Shown here piece after piece: positions 26,475-36,150 of a DNA stretch of 60,977 nt. This stretch comes from Clostridia bacterium (GTDB taxonomy: Bacteria > Bacillota > Clostridia > Christensenellales > UBA1242): the NCBI GenBank assembly GCA_017478185.1, contig JAFVEA010000001.1:83090-144066 (forward strand), read 5' to 3'. The translations under genes and the position numbers were made by a program. Positions within the stretch are counted from its first letter, which is position 1. Each line of letters begins with the position of its first letter. A model generated the notes under the pieces. The model did not search any database, was not told the origin of the DNA, and was given only the letters and a program-made list of their open reading frames with translations.

Positions 26475-27598
26475 ATATTTAATTCCCTAATTTTCTTTAC
26501 ATTTTTCTTTAATTCTTCACAAAAAGCAATCACTTCTTCTTGTGTGTTTTGTTCACAAAAACTTATTCTTATGTTTCCTGCTTCTTGTTGTTTGTTTTTG
26601 CCCATTGCAAGCATAACCCTGTTGCCACTATGTTTTGAATTACAACTTGAACCAGTGCTAACATACATATCTTTTTCATCAAGCATTCTAACAAGCACTT
26701 CACCTTTTATTCCAACAAAACTAACACTTAAAATTGCTGGCGAACAGTTGTTTAAGCTCCCGTTAATAACTGGGTTTAATTCTTCTATTTCTTTTAACAA
26801 ACTCTGTTTAAGCTCACTTAAATGCTGATAATTTAAAGCTAAATCTTGGTGCATTTTTTTGGCTGAGCACAAAAATCCTAAAATTGCTGCTGAATTTTCT
26901 GTTCCTGAACGCAAGTTATATTCTTGCCCACCACCAAAAATAAGTGGCTTTGGATTTAGTTTTGAATTAAAAACAAGTGCTCCAACCCCTCTTGGCCCAT
27001 GAACTTTATGACTGCTAACAGTGTATAAATCAACACCCAAATCGGTTAAATTCACATCTATTTTGCAAAATGCCTGAACACCGTCTGAATGCAAAAGTGC
27101 TTGTGGACATTTTTGTTTTATTAACTTTGACACTTTTTTTAAATCGTTTATTGAGCCATTTTCATTGCTTACATGAATAACAGACACAAATCCTGTGTTT
27201 GGAGTTAATTTTTTGTTTAAGTCTTCTAAATTTATTGTTCCATCTTCATTTAACAAAATATAATCAACTTCATAGCCTTGTTCTTTTAGGTGCTGCGAAG
27301 TTTGATAAACGCAAGAATGTTCTCCGCTAGACACTAATATCTTTTTGTTTTTGGGAGCAAAACATCTTAAGGCAAAATTGTTTGCTTCTGTTGCGCTTGC
27401 TGTGAAAACAACTTTCCCAGATTTAAAATTTAATAAATTTTTTAAATCTTCTTTAGCTGTTTTTAGGTCATTTAAAATTTTTAATGCTGGAGTGTAAAGA
27501 GCTGACGGATTGTAAAAATTGTTTTCACTATATTCTTTCATAAACTCTAAAGTTTCTGAATAAATTTTGGTTGTTGCTGCATTATCAAAATAAATCAT
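26462..27598 (-). CDS. Cysteine desulfurase (NifS/NifZ-like), ThiI partner
   Basis: PLP enzyme that takes sulfur from cysteine. 378 residues. The PLP lysine lies in SSHKVHGPRG near 203, and the catalytic cysteine in STGSSCNSK near 323. Overlap with thiI (13 bp) and pheT (4 bp) places it in the phe operon and suggests it delivers sulfur to ThiI, whereas the second desulfurase at 52.4 kb is next to an IscU-like gene. Its active-site loop differs from that IscS (SCNSKHSG against ACSSGSVE), which fits separate jobs. Confidence 0.93.
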   Translation of the reverse strand: MIYFDNAATTKIYSETLEFMKEYSENNFYNPSALYTPALKILNDLKTAKEDLKNLLNFKSGKVVFTASATEANNFALRCFAPKNKKILVSSGEHSCVYQTSQHLKEQGYEVDYILLNEDGTINLEDLNKKLTPNTGFVSVIHVSNENGSINDLKKVSKLIKQKCPQALLHSDGVQAFCKIDVNLTDLGVDLYTVSSHKVHGPRGVGALVFNSKLNPKPLIFGGGQEYNLRSGTENSAAILGFLCSAKKMHQDLALNYQHLSELKQSLLKEIEELNPVINGSLNNCSPAILSVSFVGIKGEVLVRMLDEKDMYVSTGSSCNSKHSGNRVMLAMGKNKQQEAGNIRISFCEQNTQEEVIAFCEELKKNVKKIRELNIWKK

Positions 27599-30009
27599 AA
27601 TTCCCTCAATTTTGCGTTAAGTTTTGTTTCCACATCACTTAAAACAATGTCTATTTGTTTGTTTACTTCATCCAAAGTTAGTGTTCCATCTTTTTTCCTA
27701 AACACAAGCCTTATTGCAACACTTTTTTCATCTTCACCCAGTTGCTCTCCTTCATACACATCAAAAAACTCAACACTTTCACACAACACACCAGCAGATT
27801 TTTTAACTTGTTCCAAAAGTTTTCCAACTGGCAATTCTTTTTTCACTACCAAAGCTAAATCTCTTTGTGAAGAAGGATATTTTGCAAGTTCTTTTATCTT
27901 TCTTGCTTTCTTTAATGGAAAATCGTTTATGTTTAATTCAAAATAATAAACATCTCCAGAAATTTCATAATTTTTTAAAACTTTTGGATGAACTTTTCCA
28001 ATTGTTCCAACAATTTTGTTTGCCCAAACAATATTTGCGCAAATGTTTGGATGAAATGCTTTTGCTAATTCATTTTTATTGTTTAAATCTTTTTCATAAA
28101 CAAAAGTTAAATCAAGCCTTGAAGCAATCATTTCAACTATTTTTTTAACATCAAAAAAGTCTGCTTTTTTGCTGCTTATTGCAAAAGATAAAAACTCCCT
28201 TTCTTCTGGTAATGCGTTTTCATTTTTATTGAAAAACACCTTTCCAATTTCAAACAAAGAAAACTCGCTGTTCTTATGATTTAAATTAAACTTAACCGCA
28301 CCCAAAACACTTGAAAGCATCTGTGTTCTTAAAGTTGACACCGACACATTTAATGGGTTTTTTATTTTAACTTGTTTTAAATAAAGTTCACTATTCTTAT
28401 CTATGTTTAATTTTTCTAATTCATTGGGTGAATGCCAAGTGTAAGTTCTTATTTCATTTGCCCCAGAGCTAAGCATAACATTCTTTAAAAAGTTTTCTTG
28501 CTCCACAATTTTTTCATATCCACCAGCAATTGTTTTTGTGTTTGTGTTTGATGAACTTTTCATTGTGTCAAAACCATAATATCTTATAATTTCTTCAGCA
28601 ATGTCTGCAAAGTGTTTTATATCTGCTCTAATGGCTGGCACTTCACATATCAGGTTGTCATCCTTATATGTTGTTTTTATATCTAAGTTGTTTAATATGT
28701 TTATAGCTTCATCAACAGGAATATCAACGCCAAGCCATCTTAAAATTCTGTTATAAGAAACAGTCAAAACTTTTGGCTTTGTTTCAATGCTATTTGATAA
28801 ATAAGTTAATTTATCTATAACTCCAACATTTAATTCATCAATTAATGCCAATGCTCTTTCCGCACCCAAATCACAGCTAACACATTCTACTCCTCTTTCA
28901 TATCTAGCACTAGCATCACTTCTAAGACCAAAACCTCTTGATGTTTTTCTTATATTCTCTTTTTTAAATGTTGCACTTTCTAAAACTATATTCTGAGTGT
29001 TTTGATTAATAGAATAGTCTTTTCCACCCATAACTCCAGCAAGACCCATAGCATTTTTTGCATTTGCTATAACCATATTGTTTTCTGATAAAGTTAATTC
29101 TTGCTCATTCAAAAGTGTTATTTTCTCACCACTACTTGCTTGCCTTATAATAATTTTTTCACCAGCAATTTGACTATAGTCATAAGCGTGAAGTGGTTGC
29201 CCCATTTCCCATAACACATAGTTTGTTATATCCACAATATTGTTTATGGGTCTTAATCCAACACTTAAAAGTCTTTGTTGCATCCATTTAGGGCTTTTTT
29301 CTAATTTGATGTTTTCTATTATATTTGCTCTAAAATACTCACAATTTTCTGTTTTATTATCAATTGCTATTTTCAATTGTTCATTCACTTTTGTTTCATT
29401 TGTTTTATATTTTAGATTTGGCATTTTAAATTTTAATTTAAGCGAACATGCAAGTTCTTTGGCAAGCCCCATAACACTTTGGCAGTCTGGTCTGTTAGCT
29501 AAAACTTTTATGTCAAACACAACATCATCCATTCCCAAAACTTCTGCCATATTTTCACCAACATAACAGTCTTTTTTGTTTAATATCATAATGCCGTCAG
29601 TTTCTGCTCCTGGATAAACAGAATTATCAATTCCAAGCTCTTCACCCGCACACATCATTCCGCAAGAAGGAATTCCTCTCATATCAGCTTTTTTTATTTT
29701 AACCCCATTAGTAAGGTCAGCTCCTTCTAAAGCCATAGGAACATAATCATTTACTTTCATATTTGTTGCGTGAGTTATTATTTGGTGAATAGTTTTTCCA
29801 TCACTTATTTGACACACCAAAAGTTTGTCTGCATTGGGATGTTTTGTTATTTCTTTTATTTCTCCAACAACCACAAAGTTAAGTTTTTCTGACAAATCTT
29901 TTATTTCTTCCACTTCAAAGCCAGAAAAAGTGAATGCTTCTTCTATTTGTTTTGTTGTTATATTTTTTAGGTCAACAAAATCATTTAACCATTTTTTTGT
30001 TACAATCAT
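27595..30009 (-). CDS. pheT: Phenylalanine-tRNA ligase beta subunit
   Basis: Beta chain of the alpha2-beta2 enzyme; it binds tRNA-Phe and edits mischarged Tyr. The 804-residue length is usual. Domains in order: EMAP-like tRNA-binding domain (about 40-150, FVVVGEIKEITKHPNADKL split), B3/B4 editing domain (about 205-370), B5 (about 405-475), catalytic-like core, and the C-terminal ferredoxin-fold anticodon-binding domain (about 710-804, KYPSSQRDLALVV). It follows pheS by 15 bp under the same T-box. Confidence 0.98.
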   Translation of the reverse strand: MIVTKKWLNDFVDLKNITTKQIEEAFTFSGFEVEEIKDLSEKLNFVVVGEIKEITKHPNADKLLVCQISDGKTIHQIITHATNMKVNDYVPMALEGADLTNGVKIKKADMRGIPSCGMMCAGEELGIDNSVYPGAETDGIMILNKKDCYVGENMAEVLGMDDVVFDIKVLANRPDCQSVMGLAKELACSLKLKFKMPNLKYKTNETKVNEQLKIAIDNKTENCEYFRANIIENIKLEKSPKWMQQRLLSVGLRPINNIVDITNYVLWEMGQPLHAYDYSQIAGEKIIIRQASSGEKITLLNEQELTLSENNMVIANAKNAMGLAGVMGGKDYSINQNTQNIVLESATFKKENIRKTSRGFGLRSDASARYERGVECVSCDLGAERALALIDELNVGVIDKLTYLSNSIETKPKVLTVSYNRILRWLGVDIPVDEAINILNNLDIKTTYKDDNLICEVPAIRADIKHFADIAEEIIRYYGFDTMKSSSNTNTKTIAGGYEKIVEQENFLKNVMLSSGANEIRTYTWHSPNELEKLNIDKNSELYLKQVKIKNPLNVSVSTLRTQMLSSVLGAVKFNLNHKNSEFSLFEIGKVFFNKNENALPEEREFLSFAISSKKADFFDVKKIVEMIASRLDLTFVYEKDLNNKNELAKAFHPNICANIVWANKIVGTIGKVHPKVLKNYEISGDVYYFELNINDFPLKKARKIKELAKYPSSQRDLALVVKKELPVGKLLEQVKKSAGVLCESVEFFDVYEGEQLGEDEKSVAIRLVFRKKDGTLTLDEVNKQIDIVLSDVETKLNAKLREL

Positions 30010-30024
30010 CTAATTTTCCTCCTA

Positions 30025-31047
30025 TCACTTTAATTGCTTTAATAAGTTAACATTGTTTTCATACAATTCTCTTAAATCGCTAACGCCATATCTTATCATT
30101 GTTAACCTTTCAATTCCTGCCCCTAAGGCATATCCTGAATATTTGTTTGTGTTAATATTATGATTTTCTAAAATTACTGGATTAACCATTCCGCACCCAA
30201 GAAGCTCTATCCAACCAGTGTCTTTGCAAAGAGGGCAACCTTTTCCGCCACACTTTGGGCAACTTGCGTCTGCCTCAACACTAGGTTCAGTGAATGGAAA
30301 ATATGACGGCCTTAATCTAACCTTTGTTTTTTCTCCAAACAAAAATTTAACAAAGTCTTCAAGCGTTCCTTTTAAGTCTGCCATACTAACATTTTCATCA
30401 ACAACCAAAATTTCAAATTGGTGGAATATTGGACTATGTGTTGCGTCAATTTCGTCAACTCGATATGTTTGCCCCAAAGAAAACATCTTGATTGGAGGAG
30501 CATATTTTTCAAGTGTGTGAATTTGAGTTGCTGATGTGTGAGTTCTTAAAAGAATGTCATCAGTTATATAAAATGTGTCTTGCATATCTCTTGCTGGATG
30601 GTTTTTTGGAACATTTAGTGCTTCAAAACAATAATAATCTGTTTCAACATCTGTTCCAGCCCTTACGGTGAAACCTCTTTTAACAAAAAATTCCATCAAA
30701 AGTTGTTCTGTTTGTGTTATTGGATGAAGTGTTCCAAGATTATCTAATTTAACTGGAATTGTTACATCACAATCTTCACTCATAAGTTTTTGATTTAACT
30801 CATCTTCTTCCATTTTCTTTGTTTTTTCTCGAATTAAACCATCTATTTTTTGCCTACATTCATTTAAAACCGCACCCATTTTTGGTTTTTCTTCTGCTGG
30901 AACATTTTTAAGTTCTTTCATCAGCTCACTTAAACTTCCATTCTTCCCCAAAAATTTTGTGTTTATTAAAAATAATTCTTGTTTTGTCTTTGCTTTTTCT
31001 ATTTGATTTAAAGCATCATCTAAAAGTTTTTTTGTTTTTGCTTCCAT
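30025..31047 (-). CDS. pheS: Phenylalanine-tRNA ligase alpha subunit
   Basis: Catalytic chain that charges tRNA-Phe. The ATG at 31047 is chosen because AAAAGGAGAT lies just before it; an upstream in-frame ATG falls inside the T-box terminator. 340 residues: N-terminal coiled coil (about 1-85), then the class II catalytic core with FEALNVPKNHPARD near 150, motif 2 around TYRVDEIDATH near 205, and motif 3 GAGIERLTMIRYG near 314. A zinc-like CPKCGGKGCPLC insertion near 272 is normal in Firmicutes. First gene of the operon, T-box regulated. Confidence 0.97.
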   Translation of the reverse strand: MEAKTKKLLDDALNQIEKAKTKQELFLINTKFLGKNGSLSELMKELKNVPAEEKPKMGAVLNECRQKIDGLIREKTKKMEEDELNQKLMSEDCDVTIPVKLDNLGTLHPITQTEQLLMEFFVKRGFTVRAGTDVETDYYCFEALNVPKNHPARDMQDTFYITDDILLRTHTSATQIHTLEKYAPPIKMFSLGQTYRVDEIDATHSPIFHQFEILVVDENVSMADLKGTLEDFVKFLFGEKTKVRLRPSYFPFTEPSVEADASCPKCGGKGCPLCKDTGWIELLGCGMVNPVILENHNINTNKYSGYALGAGIERLTMIRYGVSDLRELYENNVNLLKQLK

Positions 31048-31063
31048 AATATCTCCTTTTAAA

Positions 31064-31306
31064 CAAAAAAACTTCGCCCCCAAATTTTAGGACGAAGTCT
31101 ATCTCCGTGGTACCACCTAAATTCTTTCTTAAAGAAAGCACTTTATTTTGGGCTATGTCGTTGCCACCGCTTTTCCTACTACTGGTTCAGAAAAGTGCTA
31201 GAAAGTGAATTCGCACTGCTATCAATGGGCATTCTCACCAACATCCCTCTCTGTTAATGCTTAAGAAGTGTTACTACTCTTTCATCATCGCGTTTATTTA
31301 GTATGA
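31064..31306 (-). ncRNA. T-box riboswitch (Phe) in the pheST leader
   Basis: On the minus strand the T-box core GGTGGTACCACGGAG is clear (TGGTACCACC at 31108-31117). It is followed by the terminator stem GACTTCGTCC/GGCGAAGT and a T run (31064-31098). Stem I includes an AGAGAGGGATG bulge region, and GCGAATTCAC (around 31210) places a TTC phenylalanine codon as specifier. Uncharged tRNA-Phe should favour the antiterminator and turn on pheST, the desulfurase and thiI. Confidence 0.92.
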
Positions 31307-31312
31307 TACAAA

Positions 31313-31341
31313 ATGATAACAAAAAAAATTTTATTTGTCAA
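31313..31341 (-). promoter_or_regulatory. Promoter of the pheST operon
   Basis: On the minus strand TTGACA (31341-31336), 17 bp, TATCAT (31318-31313), placing the start about 31306, the 5' end of the T-box leader. Confidence 0.7.
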
Positions 31342-31350
31342 CCAATTTTT

Positions 31351-32022
31351 TTAATCTGGTATTAAGTTCATCATTTCATCTAGGCTGTCTGAATTTAAAT
31401 ATGTTGATGGAATTTTTCCAACCAAAATAGCTTCACAAATCAAAATATGACTGTTAACAACAATGGTTCTTGATGCTGTTGGCATAATAAGTTCAACATT
31501 TGTTTGCAAATTTAAATAAATTCTGTGGTTTGTTTGGTTTATTCCAGCACTTGTAAATTCACTAGAAAATTTTGAAGAAAGAGTGCTTATTGCCATAATG
31601 TGAAATGTTATGTCTGGGCCAACACCAACCAAAACACTTATGCCAGAAAGCGTTCCAATTGGAATAGACACTCCTTGCTTTGTTATAAGGTCTAGGTTTT
31701 GTGTTGCAACTTTGCTAATCTCTTTTGCAAGCTTGTTAACCATTAAGCTTTTAACTTGAATAAAAATTATATTTCCTTCATCATCTGTTGTGATTTCTAT
31801 TAAATCATCATAAATATTTGATTCATTTATAACTGTTTGAACAGCTCCATTAACAGCTTTTGAAGTTGATGACCTAACTTGCGCTTCACTTGTTTTTATC
31901 ATAATTGGCTTTATGCAGTTAACAAAAAACATAAGCACCAAAAAAATAAAAATAACAAAACAAGCAAAAAATATAAACAGTTTGTGTTTTAAATTAAGCT
32001 TTATATGCCTCTTTGTTCGCAT
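31351..32022 (-). CDS. yunB: Sporulation protein YunB
   Basis: 223 residues with one N-terminal membrane helix (about 14-36), then a soluble domain with the YunB features: NGAVQTVINE near 58, IQVKSLMVNKLA near 87, and a long beta-rich half with LSGISVLVGVGP and NQTNHRIYLNL. In Bacillus, yunB is a mother-cell sporulation gene needed for efficient sporulation; the biochemical role is unknown. It lies 30 bp after spoVAEb on the same strand, so it may be read through from the spoVA genes. Confidence 0.88.
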   Translation of the reverse strand: MRTKRHIKLNLKHKLFIFFACFVIFIFLVLMFFVNCIKPIMIKTSEAQVRSSTSKAVNGAVQTVINESNIYDDLIEITTDDEGNIIFIQVKSLMVNKLAKEISKVATQNLDLITKQGVSIPIGTLSGISVLVGVGPDITFHIMAISTLSSKFSSEFTSAGINQTNHRIYLNLQTNVELIMPTASRTIVVNSHILICEAILVGKIPSTYLNSDSLDEMMNLIPD

Positions 32023-32052
32023 ATTTTAATATATGCTAATCAATTTAAAAAG

Positions 32053-32421
32053 TTACTTTTTTGTTTTTGAACTAAAAAACAAAGACACCAAAAAAGCCAT
32101 TGTAACTGCAACTGCAATGCCTCCAGCAGCGGCTTTTAAACCACCAACAAAAACTCCCAAAAGCCCCTCTTGCTCACCAGCGATGATTGCCCCCTTTGCC
32201 AAAGTGTAGCCAAAACCCATTATTGGAACAGTTACACCAGAGCCAGCAAACTCTTTCATAGGTTCAAATGCTCCAACACATTCTAAAATAACTCCTAAAA
32301 GCAAAAATGTAACAAGTATTCTAGCGCTTGTCATTTTTGTTGTTATAACCAAAATTTGCCCGAGCATACATATTGTTCCGCCAATCAAAAACACTTTTAA
32401 ATACATTAAAAAATCAAACAT
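32053..32421 (-). CDS. spoVAE: Stage V sporulation protein AE (SpoVAEb)
   Basis: Part of the SpoVA channel that moves Ca-dipicolinate into forespores and out on germination. ATG at 32421 is preferred because GGAGGGG lies five bases upstream; it gives 122 residues. Three to four membrane helices with the motif GSGVTVPIMGFGYTLAKGA near 67 identify the SpoVAEb type, related in sequence to SpoVAC. It overlaps the spoVAD 3' end by 8 bp. Confidence 0.92.
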   Translation of the reverse strand: MFDFLMYLKVFLIGGTICMLGQILVITTKMTSARILVTFLLLGVILECVGAFEPMKEFAGSGVTVPIMGFGYTLAKGAIIAGEQEGLLGVFVGGLKAAAGGIAVAVTMAFLVSLFFSSKTKK

Positions 32422-33424
32422 CTTTCCCCTCCAACAACACAAGGTGAGCTATGCAAGGAATGCTGTCACCTTGCTGGCTTGAAATTGTGCTCATAAGCGC
32501 TCCTGTTGCCACCACAATAACTTTTTTAAGCTTCCCGCATTTAAGCCTGTCTATAACATATGAACTTAAAACACTGGCAACACATCCGCACCCACTTCCG
32601 CCTTGAAAAACTTTTTGCTCGTTTGAAAAAATCATTTGCCCACAATCGCCATAATTGGCTCCTAACTTATATCCCCTAAATTCCATTAAATCACGAAGTA
32701 TTTCACTTCCAAGTTTTCCTAAATCTCCCGTTAAAATCAAGTCATAATCATCTGGCTTTGTTTGAGTGTCTTCAAAAAAAGTGTAAAGGGTTTCTAAGGC
32801 CGCTGGTGCCATTGCTCCTCCCATATTGTTAACATCACAAACATTCCAATCCACAACTTTTCCGATTGTTGCTTTTGTTATTTTCACATTGCTATCTTTT
32901 GACGACAAAATTATGCAACCTGCTCCAGTTACCGTCCATTGTGATGTTGGCGGGCGCTGAGTTCCAAGCTCTAGGGGGTATCTAAATTGCTTTTCAGCGG
33001 TTGAAAAGTGACTGCCAGTTACGCAAACAGCGTTTTTAAAGCCATTTCCGTCAATTAAACAAGCTCCCACAATCAAACTTTCAACCATAGTTGAACAAGC
33101 CCCAAAAACGCCCAAAAAAGGGGCTTGGAGCTCTCTTGCGTTGAAGTTTGAGCTTATTATTTGATTCATCAAATCTCCACCAATTAAAACATCAATATCT
33201 TGCTGACTCATATCACATTTTTTTAAAGCCTCTTGTGTTGCTGTTAAAAAAAGTTTTCGCTCTGCCTTTTCATAACTATCTTGAAAAAACAAATCATCAT
33301 CCAAAATTTTATGGAAATATTGTGAAAAATTGCCTTTACCTTCTTTTGGCCCAACAATAGAATAACTTGAGATAATATTGGGCATATTTTCAAATTCAAT
33401 TGTTTGCTTACCTATTTTTCTCAT
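32414..33424 (-). CDS. spoVAD: Stage V sporulation protein AD
   Basis: Soluble dipicolinate-binding member of the SpoVA complex with a thiolase-like fold. 336 residues, usual length. Family stretches: VGPKEGKGNF near 26, SYEKAERKLF near 53, GGDLMNQIISSNF near 86, FGACSTMVES near 108, and QGGSGCGCVASVLSS near 274. It sits 7 bp after spoVAC and overlaps spoVAEb, giving the order C-D-Eb common in Clostridia, where A and B can be missing. Confidence 0.96.
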   Translation of the reverse strand: MRKIGKQTIEFENMPNIISSYSIVGPKEGKGNFSQYFHKILDDDLFFQDSYEKAERKLFLTATQEALKKCDMSQQDIDVLIGGDLMNQIISSNFNARELQAPFLGVFGACSTMVESLIVGACLIDGNGFKNAVCVTGSHFSTAEKQFRYPLELGTQRPPTSQWTVTGAGCIILSSKDSNVKITKATIGKVVDWNVCDVNNMGGAMAPAALETLYTFFEDTQTKPDDYDLILTGDLGKLGSEILRDLMEFRGYKLGANYGDCGQMIFSNEQKVFQGGSGCGCVASVLSSYVIDRLKCGKLKKVIVVATGALMSTISSQQGDSIPCIAHLVLLEGKDV

Positions 33425-33431
33425 AAAAACC

Positions 33432-33875
33432 TCAAAAAATTAAATATATTAAACCAGCCACAATGCTTGCAATAACTCCACAAACAATAACTGGCCCAGA
33501 GATAATAAACATTTTGGCACAAAGCCCAAAAATAAAACCTTCTCTCTTAAATTCTAGTGCTGGGCTTGTTATAGAGTTTGAAAAACCAGTGATTGGCACA
33601 ATTGTTCCAGCTCCCGCATAGGCTCCAAGTTTGTCATAAACACCAAAACCGGTTAAAATTGATGCTATTGCAATTAAAATTATGCTTTCCCAAACAGAAG
33701 CGTTTTCCACACTCATATTTGGAATAAGCATTAACAAATCTTTTATAACCTCTCCAAAAAGACAAATAAGCCCACCAATCCAAAAAGCATGAAAAAGTGA
33801 TGGCCAAGGCTTTGTTTTTGGTATTTTTGAATTTAAATATTCATTATATTTTTTATCTCTTTCAAAAACTTCCAT
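33432..33875 (-). CDS. spoVAC: Stage V sporulation protein AC
   Basis: Membrane component of the SpoVA channel, described in Bacillus as mechanosensitive. Of several in-frame ATGs, the one at 33875 has GGAGG five bases upstream and gives 147 residues, the normal length; the frame itself opens to 33932. About four membrane helices, with the motif GAGTIVPITGFSNSITSPALEF near 93 (split: GAGTIVPITGFSN, SITSPALEF). First gene of spoVAC-spoVAD-spoVAEb. I could not find a clean sigma-G promoter. Confidence 0.94.
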   Translation of the reverse strand: MEVFERDKKYNEYLNSKIPKTKPWPSLFHAFWIGGLICLFGEVIKDLLMLIPNMSVENASVWESIILIAIASILTGFGVYDKLGAYAGAGTIVPITGFSNSITSPALEFKREGFIFGLCAKMFIISGPVIVCGVIASIVAGLIYLIF

Positions 33876-34016
33876 TTTCTCCTCCACACTCAAATATTCC
33901 ATATTTTTTTTAAAACATACCTTAAAACACATAAATTTTAATTAAATATTTTTAAAAATGAATAAATTTTAAAAATGAACACAAACTATAATCGATTAAA
34001 AAAAGGAGAAAATTTT

Positions 34017-35165
34017 ATGAAAAAGAAAAAAATTGCAATTTTATCACTAGCGCTTTTGGGTGGCGCTATGCTTGGAGGAAGCACGCTAGTTTCCGCCCAA
34101 ACAAATGACATTAAAACAGATATTTTAAACTCACTTGACAAAGTTTCTGTGTATGCCAATCAAACTTATGACCAATCCAGTCCGCAAAGCATTTTACTAA
34201 ATGACGATTATGCTCTTTTTTATGACAACGGAAACTATAATTTTGAGCCAAGAGAAAGTTATATGTTTTTAAGAACATATTCTTCATCAAATCTTGAAAA
34301 CAATCAAAACAGTAGTAATTTGAGGTATAATTCTTCGCAAAATCAAAATAACAATGAGTATTATGTTTTGAATAGCACTAACAAAAATTCAAATCAAAAC
34401 ACAACTAATAAAACAACTTCAACCTCTCAAAATTCTATGCAAAATTCAAGTTTAAATCAAACAAATAGGCAAAATAACTATGCGTCAAATCAAAATTTAG
34501 ATGCACCAGCCAAAATAAATTCAGTTTTAAATCAACAAACTCAAACAAACACACAAACCACTCCACCAGAAAACAACATCGTGCAAAAAACTGAAACAAA
34601 CAAAGCAAAAACCAACGCTTTAGATAGCAATCAAAACTTTTTGGATGCAGGCGTTAATCAAAATTTAATTAACAACATCAGCTCTTTAAAAAATATGTTA
34701 AAGGCTAATAATGAAAATGTTGATGCAAGAACGCTTAGAGCCTACTCTTATAGTTTAAGAAACATTGCAAACAAGCTTGATATGTGCCAAAGAGATTTAT
34801 ATAAAAGCGTTTCAAGAATGATGATTTTAAACAGCAATAACACTGAAAACACCTTAACAGAATCAGCAAATTTAGAGATAAAACTTGCTTTAGACACAAA
34901 AAATTTGCTTTTAAATTATGCAAATAATGTTGTTGAAAATTTAAATAATTTGTATGAAAACAATTCAAATAATCAAACAAATATAGCAAATGAAAGCACA
35001 ACAACTCAAAACACCAATAGCCAAACTTTAAACACAAATTCTGGCAATAATTTAAACACAAGCATTAAAAACAACTCATCTGCAACAAATAGCAATTCAC
35101 AATCATCATCTTCAGCAAATGATTTAAACAAAAATAAAACAACTCCACAAATTGTGGAAGGTTAA
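34017..35165 (+). CDS. Exported Asn/Gln-rich protein of unknown function
   Basis: 382 residues. The start has AAAAGGAGA eight bases upstream. The N-terminus is a classical signal peptide: lysine-rich start, hydrophobic core, cleavage after VSA near residue 28. Most of the mature protein is low complexity, rich in Asn, Gln, Ser and Thr, with almost no charged stretches. A more structured helical part (about 205-320 of the mature numbering, from NISSLKNMLKANNENVD to VVENLNNLYENN) is predicted. No LPXTG, lipobox or repeats typical of anchors. It diverges from spoVA. Possibly a spore or cell surface protein; no family recognised. Confidence 0.7.
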   Translation: MKKKKIAILSLALLGGAMLGGSTLVSAQTNDIKTDILNSLDKVSVYANQTYDQSSPQSILLNDDYALFYDNGNYNFEPRESYMFLRTYSSSNLENNQNSSNLRYNSSQNQNNNEYYVLNSTNKNSNQNTTNKTTSTSQNSMQNSSLNQTNRQNNYASNQNLDAPAKINSVLNQQTQTNTQTTPPENNIVQKTETNKAKTNALDSNQNFLDAGVNQNLINNISSLKNMLKANNENVDARTLRAYSYSLRNIANKLDMCQRDLYKSVSRMMILNSNNTENTLTESANLEIKLALDTKNLLLNYANNVVENLNNLYENNSNNQTNIANESTTTQNTNSQTLNTNSGNNLNTSIKNNSSATNSNSQSSSSANDLNKNKTTPQIVEG

Positions 35166-35230
35166 AAATTAAAAACAAAAAACAGGAATCAGGGCTACCC
35201 CTTTTGAAAGTAGCAAAATAATTTGAAGAA

Positions 35231-35265
35231 AAAAGAACCTTAATTTTTAAATTGGGTTCTTTTTA
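35231..35265. terminator. Terminator after the Asn-rich protein gene
   Basis: AAAAGAACC (35231-35239) pairs with GGTTCTTTT (35255-35263), with T before the converging gene. Likely bidirectional. Confidence 0.75.
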
Positions 35266-35293
35266 TTTTATTAAATTTTTACATTTTTTAATT

Positions 35294-36142
35294 TTATTTA
35301 AGACTATTAAAATAATCTAGCATCGTTTTGGCGTCATCTGCTTGAGTGCCTTTTGATTCACTTATTATGGTTGGATTTAGCTTTAATTCATAGACACTTT
35401 CTAAAAATGGCTCATAGTTTGGCCCAAAAACATTATCTTCAAATGTTAAGTGAGCTATTTCGCCCTTTTCGCCATATTTTATTTTTGAAAAATGAATATG
35501 ACAATCACTTATTTTTTCAAAACCAAGTTTTTCTATTCCCTTTTCAAAAATTTCTAAAAAGTCTTGTTTTGTTTTAAGTTTTCCTTGTGTTAAGCAATTT
35601 ATGTGTCCAAAATCAAAACAAGGATAAATAGCTTTATCCCAAGAACAGATTTCCAAAATTTCATCAACTGTTCCAATATTCATATACTTGCCCATTGTTT
35701 CTGGATTTATGTGTTGAGAAGATAAATCATTTTGATAATAAACATCTAAAAAGTCTTTTATTCCTCTTTCTAAATTTTTAAATGCCTCATTTCTGTCTAA
35801 TTTCATTTGAGAACCAACATGAACAACACAATTTGTTCCACCAAGCATTTTTAAACCTTTTAGGCTGTTTAAAACATATTTTGTGTTATTTTCTTTTGAT
35901 TTTTCTAAAACATTGCAAAAATTTATATAATAAGGTGCGTGAACACTGATTTTTATGTTATATTTTTTGGCTTCGTCAAGCATTTTTTTTGCTTTTTCTT
36001 CTGTTATAAATCTTCCTAAAGTAAAACCATATTCATAAGCTGAAAGCCCCATAGAGTTAAGCCACTTTGGCGCTTGTTCGCTATCTTTAAAACCAAGTTC
36101 ATAAAATTTTTCACAATTTCCAGAAGGCCCAAACCTAACCAT
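35294..36142 (-). CDS. nfo: Endonuclease IV-like AP endonuclease (TIM barrel)
   Basis: 282 residues from the ATG at 36142, chosen for the GGAGGAAAT just upstream; the frame opens 21 bases earlier but would overlap truB. Zinc-ligand positions of the Nfo family can be followed: His in ISVHAPYY, His in CVVHVGSQ, Glu in NPETMGKY, Asp and His in CFDFGHIN, His in DCHIHFSK, Glu in IISESKG. The usual Asp-x-His near the end appears as GEIAH, so one ligand may differ. Endonuclease IV cuts abasic sites; a relation to spore DNA repair is plausible. A sugar isomerase-like role cannot be excluded. Confidence 0.78.
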   Translation of the reverse strand: MVRFGPSGNCEKFYELGFKDSEQAPKWLNSMGLSAYEYGFTLGRFITEEKAKKMLDEAKKYNIKISVHAPYYINFCNVLEKSKENNTKYVLNSLKGLKMLGGTNCVVHVGSQMKLDRNEAFKNLERGIKDFLDVYYQNDLSSQHINPETMGKYMNIGTVDEILEICSWDKAIYPCFDFGHINCLTQGKLKTKQDFLEIFEKGIEKLGFEKISDCHIHFSKIKYGEKGEIAHLTFEDNVFGPNYEPFLESVYELKLNPTIISESKGTQADDAKTMLDYFNSLK

Positions 36143-36150
36143 ATTTCCTC

